64,000 nt of DNA from G963665495 sp963665495 (GTDB taxonomy: Bacteria; Desulfobacterota; Desulfovibrionia; Desulfovibrionales; Desulfovibrionaceae), in NCBI GenBank assembly GCA_963665495.1, contig OY762289.1, forward strand, positions 992,001 to 1,056,000, in the 5' to 3' direction. The notes under the pieces are model-generated. The model had not been told where the DNA came from. It did no database searches and saw only the letters and a list, made by a program, of their open reading frames with translations. Each line of letters opens with the position of its first letter. Position 1 is the stretch's first letter. Below are positions 9,825-18,735 of this stretch, piece after piece. The translations under genes were made by a program, and so were the position numbers.

Positions 9825-10508
9825 TCAGTTCTCGGGCGGATCGTTGACGATCTCCACGGCATCGGCCGGGCAGACGATGTAGCAGTCGCCGCAGACATCG
9901 CATTTGTTCTGGTCGATGACGAATTGCTCGCCTTCCTGGCTGATGGCCTTGAACGAACAGCGCTCCTGGCACTGGCCGCAGCCTATGCAGTCTTCGGTAA
10001 TACGTACGCCGCGGAACGGGATCCGCTGCCCGCCGAAGGCAAAGGGTTTGCGCAGCAGTTTGTGATCACGGACCTGCATTTCAAAATCAAAGTCGAAGAC
10101 TTCGCCCCAGCCTTTGTACAGGCAGAAGGTGGTCATGGCCGGATATTTTTCGATGTCTTTCACGCCGAGCAGAAAATCTTCGTTTATCTGAGCCTTTTGC
10201 TTCAGTTCATCCAATGAAATTTCCCTGACATAACCGGTGGCGCGTACGGCGTATCCGGGTTCGAACAGAGGCATACCCTGGTCGTCATGGTTTACCGCCG
10301 TGTACGGGTACATGCCGCAGACCGCCACCGCGCCGTTTTGTTTGAGCTGCGCATAAAAGGGTTTGGTGATCATGGTTCGGAAATACAGCCCTTCCTGGTC
10401 GTAGGCGAAAAGGTGCGCGATACGGGCCTGGGGCAGACCGTTGTCGATGGTGGCGAACGTAATGCAGCCTATCTGGTCGAAAAAAGCATAGATCTGTGCG
10501 ATATCCAT
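9825..10508 (-). CDS. Pyridoxamine-phosphate-oxidase-like flavin domain fused to a 2[4Fe-4S] ferredoxin
   Basis: 227 residues from an ATG preceded by AAGGA. Residues about 1-135 resemble the split-barrel flavin-binding domain of the PNPOx family (FDQIGCITFATIDNGLPQARI, FRTMITKPFYAQLKQNG). The last 60 residues carry two four-cysteine clusters, CIGCGQCQERC and CDVCGDCYIVCP, typical of a bacterial-type ferredoxin. A small soluble flavin/iron-sulfur electron-transfer protein is likely; its partners are unknown. The longer open frame to 10670 has no ribosome binding site. Convergent with the desulfurase gene. Confidence 0.85.
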   Translation of the reverse strand: MDIAQIYAFFDQIGCITFATIDNGLPQARIAHLFAYDQEGLYFRTMITKPFYAQLKQNGAVAVCGMYPYTAVNHDDQGMPLFEPGYAVRATGYVREISLDELKQKAQINEDFLLGVKDIEKYPAMTTFCLYKGWGEVFDFDFEMQVRDHKLLRKPFAFGGQRIPFRGVRITEDCIGCGQCQERCSFKAISQEGEQFVIDQNKCDVCGDCYIVCPADAVEIVNDPPEN

Positions 10509-10663
10509 GGCATATCCTTTTTTTGTGACTATGAGCGGCTCCCGCTCCTGAGACGTTTTTTCGGATGCATTCAGGTCTAGCACTTCGTTCGGATCTAGGG
10601 AACGGGGTACGCCTGTAAAAAAGGACAGAATTCTGTATAGCAAAATAATTCCTGGTGATTTGG

Positions 10664-10685
10664 AATACAATAGGCCTATTGTATT
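10664..10685. promoter_or_regulatory. Perfect 22-bp palindrome, likely operator
   Basis: The half-site AATACAATAGG is followed directly by its exact reverse complement. The element sits about 155 bases from the minus-strand start codon and 162 bases from the plus-strand one, so it could control both. Which regulator binds it is unknown. Confidence 0.6.
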
Positions 10686-10755
10686 GCCCGGACATTTCTT
10701 TTTTGAATAGAAAAAGTCTAAAAAATCTGTATAGTCATTTTTTGCCCATAAGGTG

Positions 10756-10783
10756 TTGTAAAAAATTACTGATGCTGTATCAT
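10756..10783 (+). promoter_or_regulatory. Probable promoter of the OmpA lipoprotein gene
   Basis: TTGTAA, a 16-base spacer and TATCAT, about 65 bases upstream of the start codon. Confidence 0.4.
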
Positions 10784-10847
10784 CAAAGCAAAAGTATTTT
10801 TTGCTGTTTCAAAGGGGTTTTTAGCAGGCAATTAGAGGGGTAATGGA

Positions 10848-11873
10848 ATGGCTAAGCGCATCATACTGATGGTACTGGTGGGCCTGATGCTTTCCGGGTG
10901 TAGCAATGTCCAGGATTTTTTTGCTGAAAAGTTGTTTGGCCCGAAGAGTAGTTCAAGCAAACTGGCCGATGGAAATGACGGGGTTTACCGTAGCAAGGTA
11001 GCCCAGGCGGGGGATGCCGACCAGGACGGCATTTTTGACGGACGCGATGAATGCGCCAATACTCCGGCAGGGGTGATGGTTGATTCTTATGGCTGTCCGG
11101 TACAGCTTTATCTCCGTGTGAGCCTGGAATACGACCAACAGACGCTGGAACCAGGAGCCCTTGGGCTTGCCGATGTGGACCGCATCGGGCGGTTGCTGGC
11201 GGACAATCCTCTGGCCCAGGCCGTGATTGAAGGCCATACGGACAACCAGGGCAATGCGCAGGAAAATTTGCAGCTTTCCCAGCAGCGGGCGGAGCTGCTT
11301 AAAGACCTGATCGTGCAAAAGTTCAAGGTGGCGCCCGAGCGCATCGTGGCCCAGGGATACGGCGGCGCGCATCCCATGGTCTCCAACGCCACGGAGCAGG
11401 GGCGCAGCCGCAACCGCCGGGCCGTGATTTCGCTGAACGGCTACTACCGGCAGGAAGTGCAGTACGTGGCTCTGGGCAGCCCGCTGGAATTGCATTTCGC
11501 CACAGGCCAGCGCACCCCCGAAGGGATGAGTGAAAAGCAGCTGACCCAGCTGGCGCAGCAACTGCGGACAAATCCACAGGCCATGATCACCATAGACGGG
11601 CATACCGACAACGTTGGCAACCCGCAATCAAACATGTTGCTGTCCCAGGAACGGGCCGAAAGTGTCAAAAAATATCTGATGACAACATACAAAATAGATG
11701 CTGACCGCGTGCAGACCAGAGGCTATGGCGACGGCAAGCCAATAGCCGACAACAACACGGAAGCCGGGCGTTTCAAAAACAGACGGGTGACGGTAACCCT
11801 GAAACAGCCTGTGAAAGGCGGGTATCAGCCCCGCTTGACAAGCAAACGCTATGAAGTAACCTGGAATAATTAG
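10848..11873 (+). CDS. Outer-membrane lipoprotein with calcium-binding-type repeat and two OmpA domains
   Basis: 341 residues. A lipoprotein signal peptide ends in the lipobox LSGC (Cys18). Residues about 56-82 have a thrombospondin-3-like DADQDGIFDGRDEC motif. Two complete OmpA C-terminal domains follow (about 84-200 and 205-325), each with the peptidoglycan-binding HTDN...N..LS..RA and RNRR/KNRR motifs. OmpA-type domains bind meso-diaminopimelate in peptidoglycan, so the protein probably ties the outer membrane to the wall. Most relatives have one such domain; two in tandem is less usual. GAGGGG precedes the ATG. Confidence 0.9.
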   Translation: MAKRIILMVLVGLMLSGCSNVQDFFAEKLFGPKSSSSKLADGNDGVYRSKVAQAGDADQDGIFDGRDECANTPAGVMVDSYGCPVQLYLRVSLEYDQQTLEPGALGLADVDRIGRLLADNPLAQAVIEGHTDNQGNAQENLQLSQQRAELLKDLIVQKFKVAPERIVAQGYGGAHPMVSNATEQGRSRNRRAVISLNGYYRQEVQYVALGSPLELHFATGQRTPEGMSEKQLTQLAQQLRTNPQAMITIDGHTDNVGNPQSNMLLSQERAESVKKYLMTTYKIDADRVQTRGYGDGKPIADNNTEAGRFKNRRVTVTLKQPVKGGYQPRLTSKRYEVTWNN

Positions 11874-12080
11874 CGCATTTTCGAATTGAAACAAGGCTCA
11901 TTGCTGAACCAATTGCATTGCTTCAGTAAAATGCATAAGAGCTTCAAGACCTTTATCAAGGTTAAGACGCTCTGAATGTCGCTCTGACTGATTCGGCGGT
12001 TGGAGTCGACTTGCGCGAAGGCGGCAGGTGCTGCGGAAACCATTTTTCCCGTGGAGGGGATCAACTGGTAATCCCAACGA

Positions 12081-12110
12081 AAAGCGCCGACACCGCCTTC
12101 GCTTTTTTTT
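12081..12110 (+). terminator. Possible terminator after the OmpA lipoprotein gene
   Basis: AAAGCG pairs with CGCTTT across a 13-base loop, followed by a run of T. The stem is short and lies about 210 bases after the stop codon. Confidence 0.45.
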
Positions 12111-12138
12111 AGTCCTCGTTTTTCCGGAAATAAAAATA

Positions 12139-12204
12139 CCTCCGATAACCAGAAAAGATCTTCGGCCGGCCTGGCTGGGCAAGAAATTTTCTGGTTGCCG
12201 GAGG
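12139..12204 (-). terminator. Long hairpin downstream of the receiver gene
   Basis: Two 18-base arms match at 16 positions (CCTCCG..AACCAGAAAA against TTTTCTGGTT..CGGAGG) around a 30-base loop. On the minus strand the stem is followed by TATTTTTATTT, so it probably ends the kinase/receiver transcript. Confidence 0.6.
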
Positions 12205-12228
12205 CAATGTTGCTTTCAAAACGGCGCG

Positions 12229-12627
12229 CTAGCCGATGATTTTGTTTTTTTTCAGTTCTTCCAGCAGATCTTCTTCGCTGAATGGTTTGGTGACGTAGCA
12301 GTCGGCTTCGCCGGAAAAAAAGGATTCGGTCACGTTTTTCACGTCCTTATGAGCTGTTATCATCACCAGCTTAAAGCGTTGGGTTCCGGAGATCTTGCGT
12401 GCCTTCTCCATGTCCCGCATTTCCTGAACCACTTGATGCCCGTCCATGTCCGGCATGGAGATATCCATGAAAACCACATCGAAAAAGTTGCCTTCTTCCA
12501 GGTCGTCTTTAAACATGTGCATCGCATCTTCGCCGTGGTTTGATATGATTGTGTCTCCGTACGGCGCCAGATAAACGCTCAACAACGTGCAGATATTGGG
12601 ATCGTCGTCAACAATGAGATATCGCAT
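12229..12627 (-). CDS. Stand-alone response-regulator receiver domain
   Basis: 132 residues forming a single CheY-like receiver. The acidic pocket (VDDD near the start), the phosphoacceptor Asp in FMDISMPDMDG, the conserved Thr/Ser region MITAHKD and the Lys in VTKPFS are all present. There is no output domain. It lies 21 bases after the hybrid kinase gene on the same strand and is its likely partner, receiving phosphate from the kinase Hpt domain (inference). How it acts downstream is unknown. Confidence 0.92.
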   Translation of the reverse strand: MRYLIVDDDPNICTLLSVYLAPYGDTIISNHGEDAMHMFKDDLEEGNFFDVVFMDISMPDMDGHQVVQEMRDMEKARKISGTQRFKLVMITAHKDVKNVTESFFSGEADCYVTKPFSEEDLLEELKKNKIIG

Positions 12628-12648
12628 AGGTTTTCCCCCAGGAACAGT

Positions 12649-15600
12649 TTACGTGAGTTCATCAAATACTACGGTAACGGTGTCGAGGTAAACCTCTAAC
12701 TCGTCCAATGCCGCGCTGACGGTGGAAAAATCTTTTACTCTGGTGGCGGCTTCTATGGTGCCTCCGATGCGGGTTATGGGCTCGAAGCCAAAACCGGCGC
12801 CGGACCCTTTGATGCTGTGTCCGAGACGTTCCACCAGCTCATGATCGGCGTCTTCCAGACCGGTACGCATTTTTTTCAGGTTATCTCTGCAGGAATCCAG
12901 GTAGCCGGGAATGTGTTTTTTTAAACGCGGGTTGCCGACAACAACCGGACCGGATGATTGTATTACCGGTGTAAATTTCGGTTTTGGTTGTGGAGCGGGA
13001 GCAGGATCCTGTTCGTCTTGTCCGGCATGAGTACGTATGGCCTGGAGCAGCGTATCCCGGAGCAAGGGTTTGGTCAGGTGCGCATCGCATCCGGCCTGCC
13101 GGCTCTTTTCTTTTTCCTCATCCAATGCGTGGGCTGTGAGCGCCAGAATGGGTGTCGGTTTTCTCTGCTCCTGGCGTTCAAAATCGCGTATCGCGCGTGT
13201 GGCGCTCAGGCCATCCATAACGGGAAGTTGAATGTCCATCAGGACAAGGTCGTATTCGTTCTGGAGAAATTTTTCCACAGCAATGGCGCCGTCTTCGGCG
13301 AACTCCAGAGACACGGGCGTATCTTGCAGATAATTATGAATAATTATGCGGTTGTACTCGTTGTCTTCAGCGCAAAGGACACGCACGCGCGGAATTGACA
13401 GGTCGCACAGCTGGTCGTTTTGAGGCAGCTGTTTGTCCAAGCGTTTCATGGCCACCAGCAAGGCCCGTTTGAGATCCTTGCGTTTGGCCGGTTTGAACAG
13501 GTAGGAAGCGGCTCCGATCTCTTTGACCCAGGAGAGGTTGTCACTGCCCGTGTTGGGGGTGAAGACCATGATCAGGCGGTCGGAGAGTCCGTAATTTCTG
13601 GCAACCCGGAATGCGGTTTTATATCCCTCGCGTCCGGGGATCTGGGCGTCGATGATGATCGCGTCGAAAGTGTTCGCATCCGCTTCTTCCAGCGAATGGA
13701 TGCACTCCAGGCAGGCCTGGCCCGTATCCACTTCCTGGACCCGGACTTCCCAGGACTGAAGGATGTTAATGAGCTGCCGGCGGCTGCGTTCGTTGTTGTC
13801 CAGCAGCAGCACTGAGCATCCCCGGATGTCTGCTTCGGCAATGGTTTTGGATTCGGGGGTTTGATCGAGTTGGGCCCGGACGGTGAACAAAAAAGTGCTG
13901 CCTTCGCCCGGCTCGCTTTCAACCCAGATCCGGCCGCCCATCATCGTAACGAGTTTCTGACTGATGCTCAGTCCCAGCCCCGTACCGCCGAAACGCCGGG
14001 TGATGGAGGAATCCGCCTGGGCAAACATGCCGAAAATGCTTGCCAGTTTTTCCTTTGGGATGCCTATGCCCGTATCGCGTACGCTGAATTGCAGCAAAGC
14101 CGTGTTCTGATGCTCGGGCGCTTTTTCTGTTTCCGGCAGCAGATCGCAGCTGATGCTGATGTACCCGTCATGGGTGAACTTCATGGCATTGCCTACCAGG
14201 TTGATAAGAATCTGGCGCAGGCAGGTGGGATCTCCGACAAGATGCAGGGGAACATCGGAAGCGATCCGGCTGTAAAGTTCGAGCTTTTTTTCATGTACCC
14301 GTACGGACATGATTTCGCAGATATCTTCCACCAGGTCCACCAGGTCGAAGGGTACTTCCTGGGCATCGAGTTCTCCGGCTTCCATTTTGGACATGTTCAG
14401 AATGTGGTTGATCAGCTCGAGCAGAAACGTGCCGGAGTTGGAAATGATATGCAGGAGCTTTTTCTGTTCATCGTTCAACTGGGTGGACCAGAGCAGGTCG
14501 GCCATACCGATCAGAGCGTTGAGCGGCGTACGGATCTCATGGCTCATGTTGCGCAACAGTTCGCTTTTGGCTTCGTTGGTTTTCTGCGCAGCCTGGATGG
14601 TCAGTTGTGCTTCCTCATTGCGCTTGCGATCGGTAATATCCAGCACCGTTCCTTCCACGCCCTGAAAACGGTCAGTAGTGTTGCTGGAGGCGTTTACCAG
14701 CAGCCAGAGCGTGGAGCCGTCCTTTTTTCTGGCTTCGAATTCGAAGTTGCGGATTTCGCCCTGTGTCTGCAGCGTATGCATTACTTCCAAGCGTTTCGCC
14801 GAATCCACATATAATTGTTTGCCGATGTCGTCGACGGACAGGATCATTTCGTCGGGTGAATCATAGCCCATAAGTTTTGCAAGGGCGGGATTGACGCTGA
14901 CAAGCGAGCCGTCCATCCTGGCCAGAAAGAATCCGAGACCGGCGTTGAGAAACATGGTCTGATATTTTTTTTCGGTCTTTTGCTCGGATACGAGCACCCG
15001 CTGCAAGGTGTCCAGCAAAGGACCGTGGATGGACTGCGTCAGGTCGGTTTTGTCGGCCACGTACAATACGCCGTTTTCTGCGCCGGTCAGCACCAGGGAA
15101 TCCGTTTGGGTGCTCAGCATGCGGGCCCATGCTTCCGGTATGCTGCTTTGCCAGTCGAGAGTCGGGGTGGGGGAGGGATTGCACTCGGAAAAAGAAGACC
15201 GCGGAGTGGCGGAAGCATCCAGGCACAACTCCAGGCACTCTTTTGCGGACCACGCGCAGTAGTTCTGATCATTCAGCTGCAGGACAAGATAAGCGGAATT
15301 CTCCTGTTGCATCAGGGCCAGTGCGTCGGCCGGAGGCATGGTAACCGGAACAAGCGTGGCGAAGTGGCAGAGCGTGACAAGATTCTTCCGTGGAAGCTCA
15401 TTGGAGAGTTGAATCCACTTGAGCAGATCTTCCCGGGTGAGAGCGCCGTTCTTTTTGGAAGGACGGACTTGCGTCGCGGAGATGCACGCGGAGATTGTTT
15501 TTTTTTCGTCCTCTGTTTCCGGATACATGGTGAGCAGCGCGTCGAGAAGCTGGAGACCATCCAGTTTCATGGAATTATTGCAGAAAGCTCGGAGAAAAGA

Positions 15601-15759
15601 TGCCTGGGTGATGGCGCCGATGGGTTCGACGTCTTTGGCGATCATGATACAGGAAACTTCCGGACGTTGCAGCAGAGCAAAAATATCAGCAACAGCCGTA
15701 TCGGGAGATACTACAGGCGGGGGAGGTGTCAGCAAGGAAATGGCATGCGAATGGGGCAT
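12649..15759 (-). CDS. Hybrid sensor histidine kinase (CBS-like, PAS, HisKA, HATPase, two receivers, Hpt)
   Basis: 1036 residues from an ATG with AAGAGA upstream; a TTG at 15795 would add twelve residues. Domains in order: a CBS-like N-terminal region split by an insert (about 10-60 and 125-190), PAS (about 265-385), HisKA with phospho-His407 in SHEIRTPLN, HATPase with DTGIGIP and GGTGLGLSI, receiver 1 (Asp704, but the upstream acidic pair reads DN), receiver 2 (Asp842 in LMDIQLPVMDG) and an Hpt domain with His981 in LGHSIKGSG. There are no membrane segments, so it senses in the cytoplasm. The CBS-like start suggests an adenine-nucleotide or energy input (inference). Confidence 0.93.
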   Translation of the reverse strand: MPHSHAISLLTPPPPVVSPDTAVADIFALLQRPEVSCIMIAKDVEPIGAITQASFLRAFCNNSMKLDGLQLLDALLTMYPETEDEKKTISACISATQVRPSKKNGALTREDLLKWIQLSNELPRKNLVTLCHFATLVPVTMPPADALALMQQENSAYLVLQLNDQNYCAWSAKECLELCLDASATPRSSFSECNPSPTPTLDWQSSIPEAWARMLSTQTDSLVLTGAENGVLYVADKTDLTQSIHGPLLDTLQRVLVSEQKTEKKYQTMFLNAGLGFFLARMDGSLVSVNPALAKLMGYDSPDEMILSVDDIGKQLYVDSAKRLEVMHTLQTQGEIRNFEFEARKKDGSTLWLLVNASSNTTDRFQGVEGTVLDITDRKRNEEAQLTIQAAQKTNEAKSELLRNMSHEIRTPLNALIGMADLLWSTQLNDEQKKLLHIISNSGTFLLELINHILNMSKMEAGELDAQEVPFDLVDLVEDICEIMSVRVHEKKLELYSRIASDVPLHLVGDPTCLRQILINLVGNAMKFTHDGYISISCDLLPETEKAPEHQNTALLQFSVRDTGIGIPKEKLASIFGMFAQADSSITRRFGGTGLGLSISQKLVTMMGGRIWVESEPGEGSTFLFTVRAQLDQTPESKTIAEADIRGCSVLLLDNNERSRRQLINILQSWEVRVQEVDTGQACLECIHSLEEADANTFDAIIIDAQIPGREGYKTAFRVARNYGLSDRLIMVFTPNTGSDNLSWVKEIGAASYLFKPAKRKDLKRALLVAMKRLDKQLPQNDQLCDLSIPRVRVLCAEDNEYNRIIIHNYLQDTPVSLEFAEDGAIAVEKFLQNEYDLVLMDIQLPVMDGLSATRAIRDFERQEQRKPTPILALTAHALDEEKEKSRQAGCDAHLTKPLLRDTLLQAIRTHAGQDEQDPAPAPQPKPKFTPVIQSSGPVVVGNPRLKKHIPGYLDSCRDNLKKMRTGLEDADHELVERLGHSIKGSGAGFGFEPITRIGGTIEAATRVKDFSTVSAALDELEVYLDTVTVVFDELT

Positions 15760-15888
15760 GGCGTATCTCTTGTGCAGGAAAAAAGGTTGCGGCAAAAGTT
15801 CAAGTGTTTGGTATGTGCCCTATCATAGCATGATCAGTTTTTTCTTAGCAAGATCAGCGGCCATCGCTTTTCGTGTTGTTATGTTCGT

Positions 15889-16932
15889 TTATTTGATATC
15901 GTTTTTGTCGTTGCTGGCTGGTGGAGTATCGGTTTCGGGGATCTCCGGGCGAGGGAGATTCCGGGCTTGGAGAGGGGAGCCCGGGTGCGCCTTGTCGTAG
16001 GACGCTACGAGTTTGGCCAGTTCAAGGTGGGTGTAGCGCTGGGTGGTCACCAAGCGTTCGTGTCCGAGCAGGGCCTGGACATTGCGCAGGTCGGCGCCGG
16101 CTTCCAGCATGTGGGTGGCAAAGCTGTGCCTGAGCACGTGGGGGGTGATTTCTTCCGGCAAACCGGCCTGCCTGGCCAGCTTGTCTATGATGCGTTGGGC
16201 CTCGCGGCGATTGAGGCGTTTTCCCCGTTGCCCCAGAAAGACCGCTTTTTCCCGGCCGGTGGGATCCAGAACCGGACGCTGTTTGAGATAACGCTGCAGC
16301 GCCTGTGCGGCCGCGGGGCCGATGGGGGCCAGCCGTTCTTTGCTGCCCTTGCCCAGCACCCGCACATGGTCCGTGTCGGTCAAATCAAAAACATCCAGGC
16401 TCAAAGCCTCGCTGATCCGCAGTCCGGCCCCGTAAAGCAGCTCGGCCAGAGCCAGATTGCGCAACTGCACGGCCTGCTCCACGGCGGAAAGTGTTTTGCC
16501 CGTGGCTGTTTGCCTGTCCTGGTCCAGCATGGCAAAGGCCTGGTCCACGTTCAAACATTTCGGCTGCGGCTTGGGCATCTTGGGATTGGCCACGCCCGCG
16601 GCAGGGTTGCTGGACAACAGCCCTTTGTTGGCGAGAAAGCGAAAAAAAGAGCGCAGCGATGAAAGCTTGCGCGCCATGGAGGTCTTCTGCATGCCCATAC
16701 GGTGCAGTTCGGCCAGAAATTGCTGGACGTGTGTTTTCGCGATGTGCTCAGGAGCTTCCAATGACAACGTTCCGGCGAGGCGCTGGTCCAGAAAGGTGGT
16801 GAACTGGTCCAGGTCCTGGCCGTAGGAAAGCACAGTTGCGGGCGAATAGCCTTTTTCCACCTCCAGGTAAGCGAGAAAATCCCGTACATGGGGCGGACGG
16901 CATGGTTCAGCTTTGTCTGCGGTCCGTGACAT
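15889..16932 (-). CDS. Tyrosine recombinase, XerC/XerD type
   Basis: 347 residues with an N-terminal SAM-like core-binding domain (about 15-110) and a C-terminal catalytic domain. Catalytic residues are visible: Arg in GAGLRISEALSL, the HVLRHSFATHML box (His, Arg), GHERLVTTQRYTH with the second His and the nucleophilic Tyr. Xer enzymes resolve chromosome dimers at dif. XerC and XerD cannot be separated by eye. A short C-terminal tail (about 25 residues, proline-rich) extends past the usual end. The start overlaps the preceding GGDEF gene by 26 bases. Confidence 0.9.
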   Translation of the reverse strand: MSRTADKAEPCRPPHVRDFLAYLEVEKGYSPATVLSYGQDLDQFTTFLDQRLAGTLSLEAPEHIAKTHVQQFLAELHRMGMQKTSMARKLSSLRSFFRFLANKGLLSSNPAAGVANPKMPKPQPKCLNVDQAFAMLDQDRQTATGKTLSAVEQAVQLRNLALAELLYGAGLRISEALSLDVFDLTDTDHVRVLGKGSKERLAPIGPAAAQALQRYLKQRPVLDPTGREKAVFLGQRGKRLNRREAQRIIDKLARQAGLPEEITPHVLRHSFATHMLEAGADLRNVQALLGHERLVTTQRYTHLELAKLVASYDKAHPGSPLQARNLPRPEIPETDTPPASNDKNDIK

Positions 16933-17899
16933 AACAGCTTTTCGGGTTTTCTTTGGCTTTTTTCTTCAAGGCCATGGCAATGGCGGAGGCTTCGCCATAG
17001 TGTGAAAGCCGTCCGTCCGTATTCACGACCACGGCTATGGAGATGGCCATAAGCGGAAACTCCCGGACGTTGCCCTGGCGGTCCGTCGAAGTGATGAAGC
17101 CGTTTTCCTTGTCTTCCTGGTCATACACGCTGGGAATGATGGAGTCGAAAAGCTGGATGATGCCCTGACAGGCGAATTCGACGAGGTTCGCGGGCAGGAT
17201 GAAGACAAAGTCGTCGCCTCCCACATGTCCGACAAAGGAAATCGGCGCCTGCAGCGAACGGACGGTGTTGACGATGATTCGGGCCGTCATCAGCAGCGCT
17301 TCGTCCCCCCGGGAAAAACCGTATTTGTCGTTAAAGGACTTGAAATAATCCAAATCCACGTAGCCCAGGGCGAATTCCTGCTTTTTGTCGATCATCTCCT
17401 GGATACGCTGGATGATGGTCGTATTGCCGGGAAGCCGGCTGAGCGGATTGGCGTCCAGCGTACGGCTGGCCCGGCTCAAAGTCAGCAGCAGTCTGGCGCG
17501 AAGAGACTCCGGATCAGGCGGCAGAAGACAGAAATCATCGGCTTCGATGGCGGCCCAGTTGGGGATATGCTGGAGTTCGTCGGGCGTGAGTAAAAGGACC
17601 ACCGGCAGCTGGCGGTAGACATTTTCACTTTTTATCAGATTGACGAGTTTGGTTCCGGGAATATCCGGCATGCGGCTGTCAACGATAAGAAGGTCCGGAG
17701 GATCCGTAAAAAGAAAATCCAGAGCCTTGGCGCCAAGGCTGAAACAGGTCCAGGAGACGCGCTCCTGGGGCCACAGGCTGGTAATGAGGGTCTGCAGCTC
17801 CGCATCCGGCGTCAGAAGAAAAGCTTGCAGCGTTCTGTCTTGAAACGGGAGGCCGGTAAAGGGGTCTTCCTGGGAATTGGCGATCACATTCGTACTCAA
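16907..17899 (-). CDS. Receiver-like plus GGDEF-domain protein (variant GGDDF site)
   Basis: 330 residues. The N-terminal part (about 25-145) is receiver-like, with a possible phosphoacceptor in LLIVDSRMPDIPG. The C-terminal part is a GGDEF domain with DLDYFKSFNDKYG and the active-site motif GGDDF, where the usual Glu of GG(D/E)EF is Asp. No RxxD inhibitory site is visible before the motif. It may be a weak or inactive diguanylate cyclase. The start codon overlaps the stop of the HDOD gene (ATGA type), so the two are coupled. Confidence 0.85.
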   Translation of the reverse strand: MSTNVIANSQEDPFTGLPFQDRTLQAFLLTPDAELQTLITSLWPQERVSWTCFSLGAKALDFLFTDPPDLLIVDSRMPDIPGTKLVNLIKSENVYRQLPVVLLLTPDELQHIPNWAAIEADDFCLLPPDPESLRARLLLTLSRASRTLDANPLSRLPGNTTIIQRIQEMIDKKQEFALGYVDLDYFKSFNDKYGFSRGDEALLMTARIIVNTVRSLQAPISFVGHVGGDDFVFILPANLVEFACQGIIQLFDSIIPSVYDQEDKENGFITSTDRQGNVREFPLMAISIAVVVNTDGRLSHYGEASAIAMALKKKAKENPKSCYVTDRRQS

Positions 17900-18735
17900 C
17901 TTAGAGAGAGATCTGAAATTTCAATAAATTTTTCACACAACACGTCCAATATCGAATCTATTTGACGTGAGGAAAGCTTCAAAAGTTTCAAGGTTTTCGG
18001 GTCCAGAGGCGGAACGTTGTCCTCTCCACCGGAGCCGAATTCCAGCAACCTGACCATAAAATCGGCCACGTGTACCACACCGGGAGCCACCGGATAATTT
18101 TCCGCCCGCAAAGGAAAATGGTGGTAGGCCATGCCTTCCTTGATTTTTACCGGCAGGTGCCAGTGGCTGGCCAGCCAGGCATTGGTGCGGTCATGGCCGA
18201 AACCGAGCACTTCCTTTTCTCCCTCTATGTACAGGATGTCTTTTTCTTTGACACGCTGTTCCACAGCCGCCTTGGCTTCAGGGATCTGTACCGCGGTGAC
18301 CACCTTGCCCAGGTCGTGCAGCAGGCCGCAGACAGAGTATTCTTCCGGTTCTTTGAGCTGGGCGATTTTGGCGATTTCGGTGCAGGCCATGGCACAGCCC
18401 AGGCTGTGTTCCCACATGCCCACCATGGACGAGGTCATGGCGTCGAAAACAGACGTGGAGATGATGACGCCCTTGATGACGTTGAAGCCCAGCAGGACGA
18501 GCGCATGCTGAATAGAGCCGATACGTCCGGGAAACCCGTAGATCGGCGAATTGACCATCTTCAGAACTTTTGCCGAGAGCACCTGGTCCATGGAAATGAC
18601 CTTGGCGATCTGGTCAGTGGAAGAGTTGGGATCCTCCACAAGCCGCGAGACTTCTTCCAGCACTTTGGGAAGCGTCGGCAGGTCTTTCACTGCCAGCAGT
18701 TTACCTTTAAATTGCGTACGCAGATCTTCCGCCAT
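17896..18735 (-). CDS. HDOD-domain signalling protein
   Basis: 279 residues, mostly one HDOD domain (about 15-215): LPTLPKVLEEVSRLVEDPNSS, then VLKMVNSPIYGFPGRIGSIQHALVLLG and the partly conserved HD region LLHDLGKVV. HDOD proteins often relay regulatory signals near two-component and c-di-GMP genes, and the neighbour on the same transcript has a GGDEF domain. TGATG overlap with the upstream gene and ATGA overlap with the downstream gene indicate a tightly coupled operon. Its target is not known. Confidence 0.88.
   Translation of the reverse strand: MAEDLRTQFKGKLLAVKDLPTLPKVLEEVSRLVEDPNSSTDQIAKVISMDQVLSAKVLKMVNSPIYGFPGRIGSIQHALVLLGFNVIKGVIISTSVFDAMTSSMVGMWEHSLGCAMACTEIAKIAQLKEPEEYSVCGLLHDLGKVVTAVQIPEAKAAVEQRVKEKDILYIEGEKEVLGFGHDRTNAWLASHWHLPVKIKEGMAYHHFPLRAENYPVAPGVVHVADFMVRLLEFGSGGEDNVPPLDPKTLKLLKLSSRQIDSILDVLCEKFIEISDLSLS

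Larger units (their letters stand above)
10509..10847. other. Divergent intergenic region with palindrome and promoter
   Basis: 339 bases between the ferredoxin fusion (minus) and the OmpA lipoprotein (plus). It is AT-rich and holds a perfect 22-bp palindrome close to its middle and a probable promoter for the plus-strand gene. No coding sequence is visible. Confidence 0.6.
11874..12228. other. Intergenic region with terminators
   Basis: Holds a T-rich terminator on the plus strand and a long hairpin for the minus-strand receiver gene. Two overlapping minus-strand frames (to 12064 and 12182) look partly protein-like near their ends but have no ribosome binding site and no recognised family, so they are not called. 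Confidence 0.5.

Noticed and set aside
11870..12182. Two overlapping minus-strand frames that look partly helical near the end
   Set aside because: Neither has a start signal; a shared gene would need a frameshift, and I recognise no family. It may be an old gene remnant, but support is too weak.
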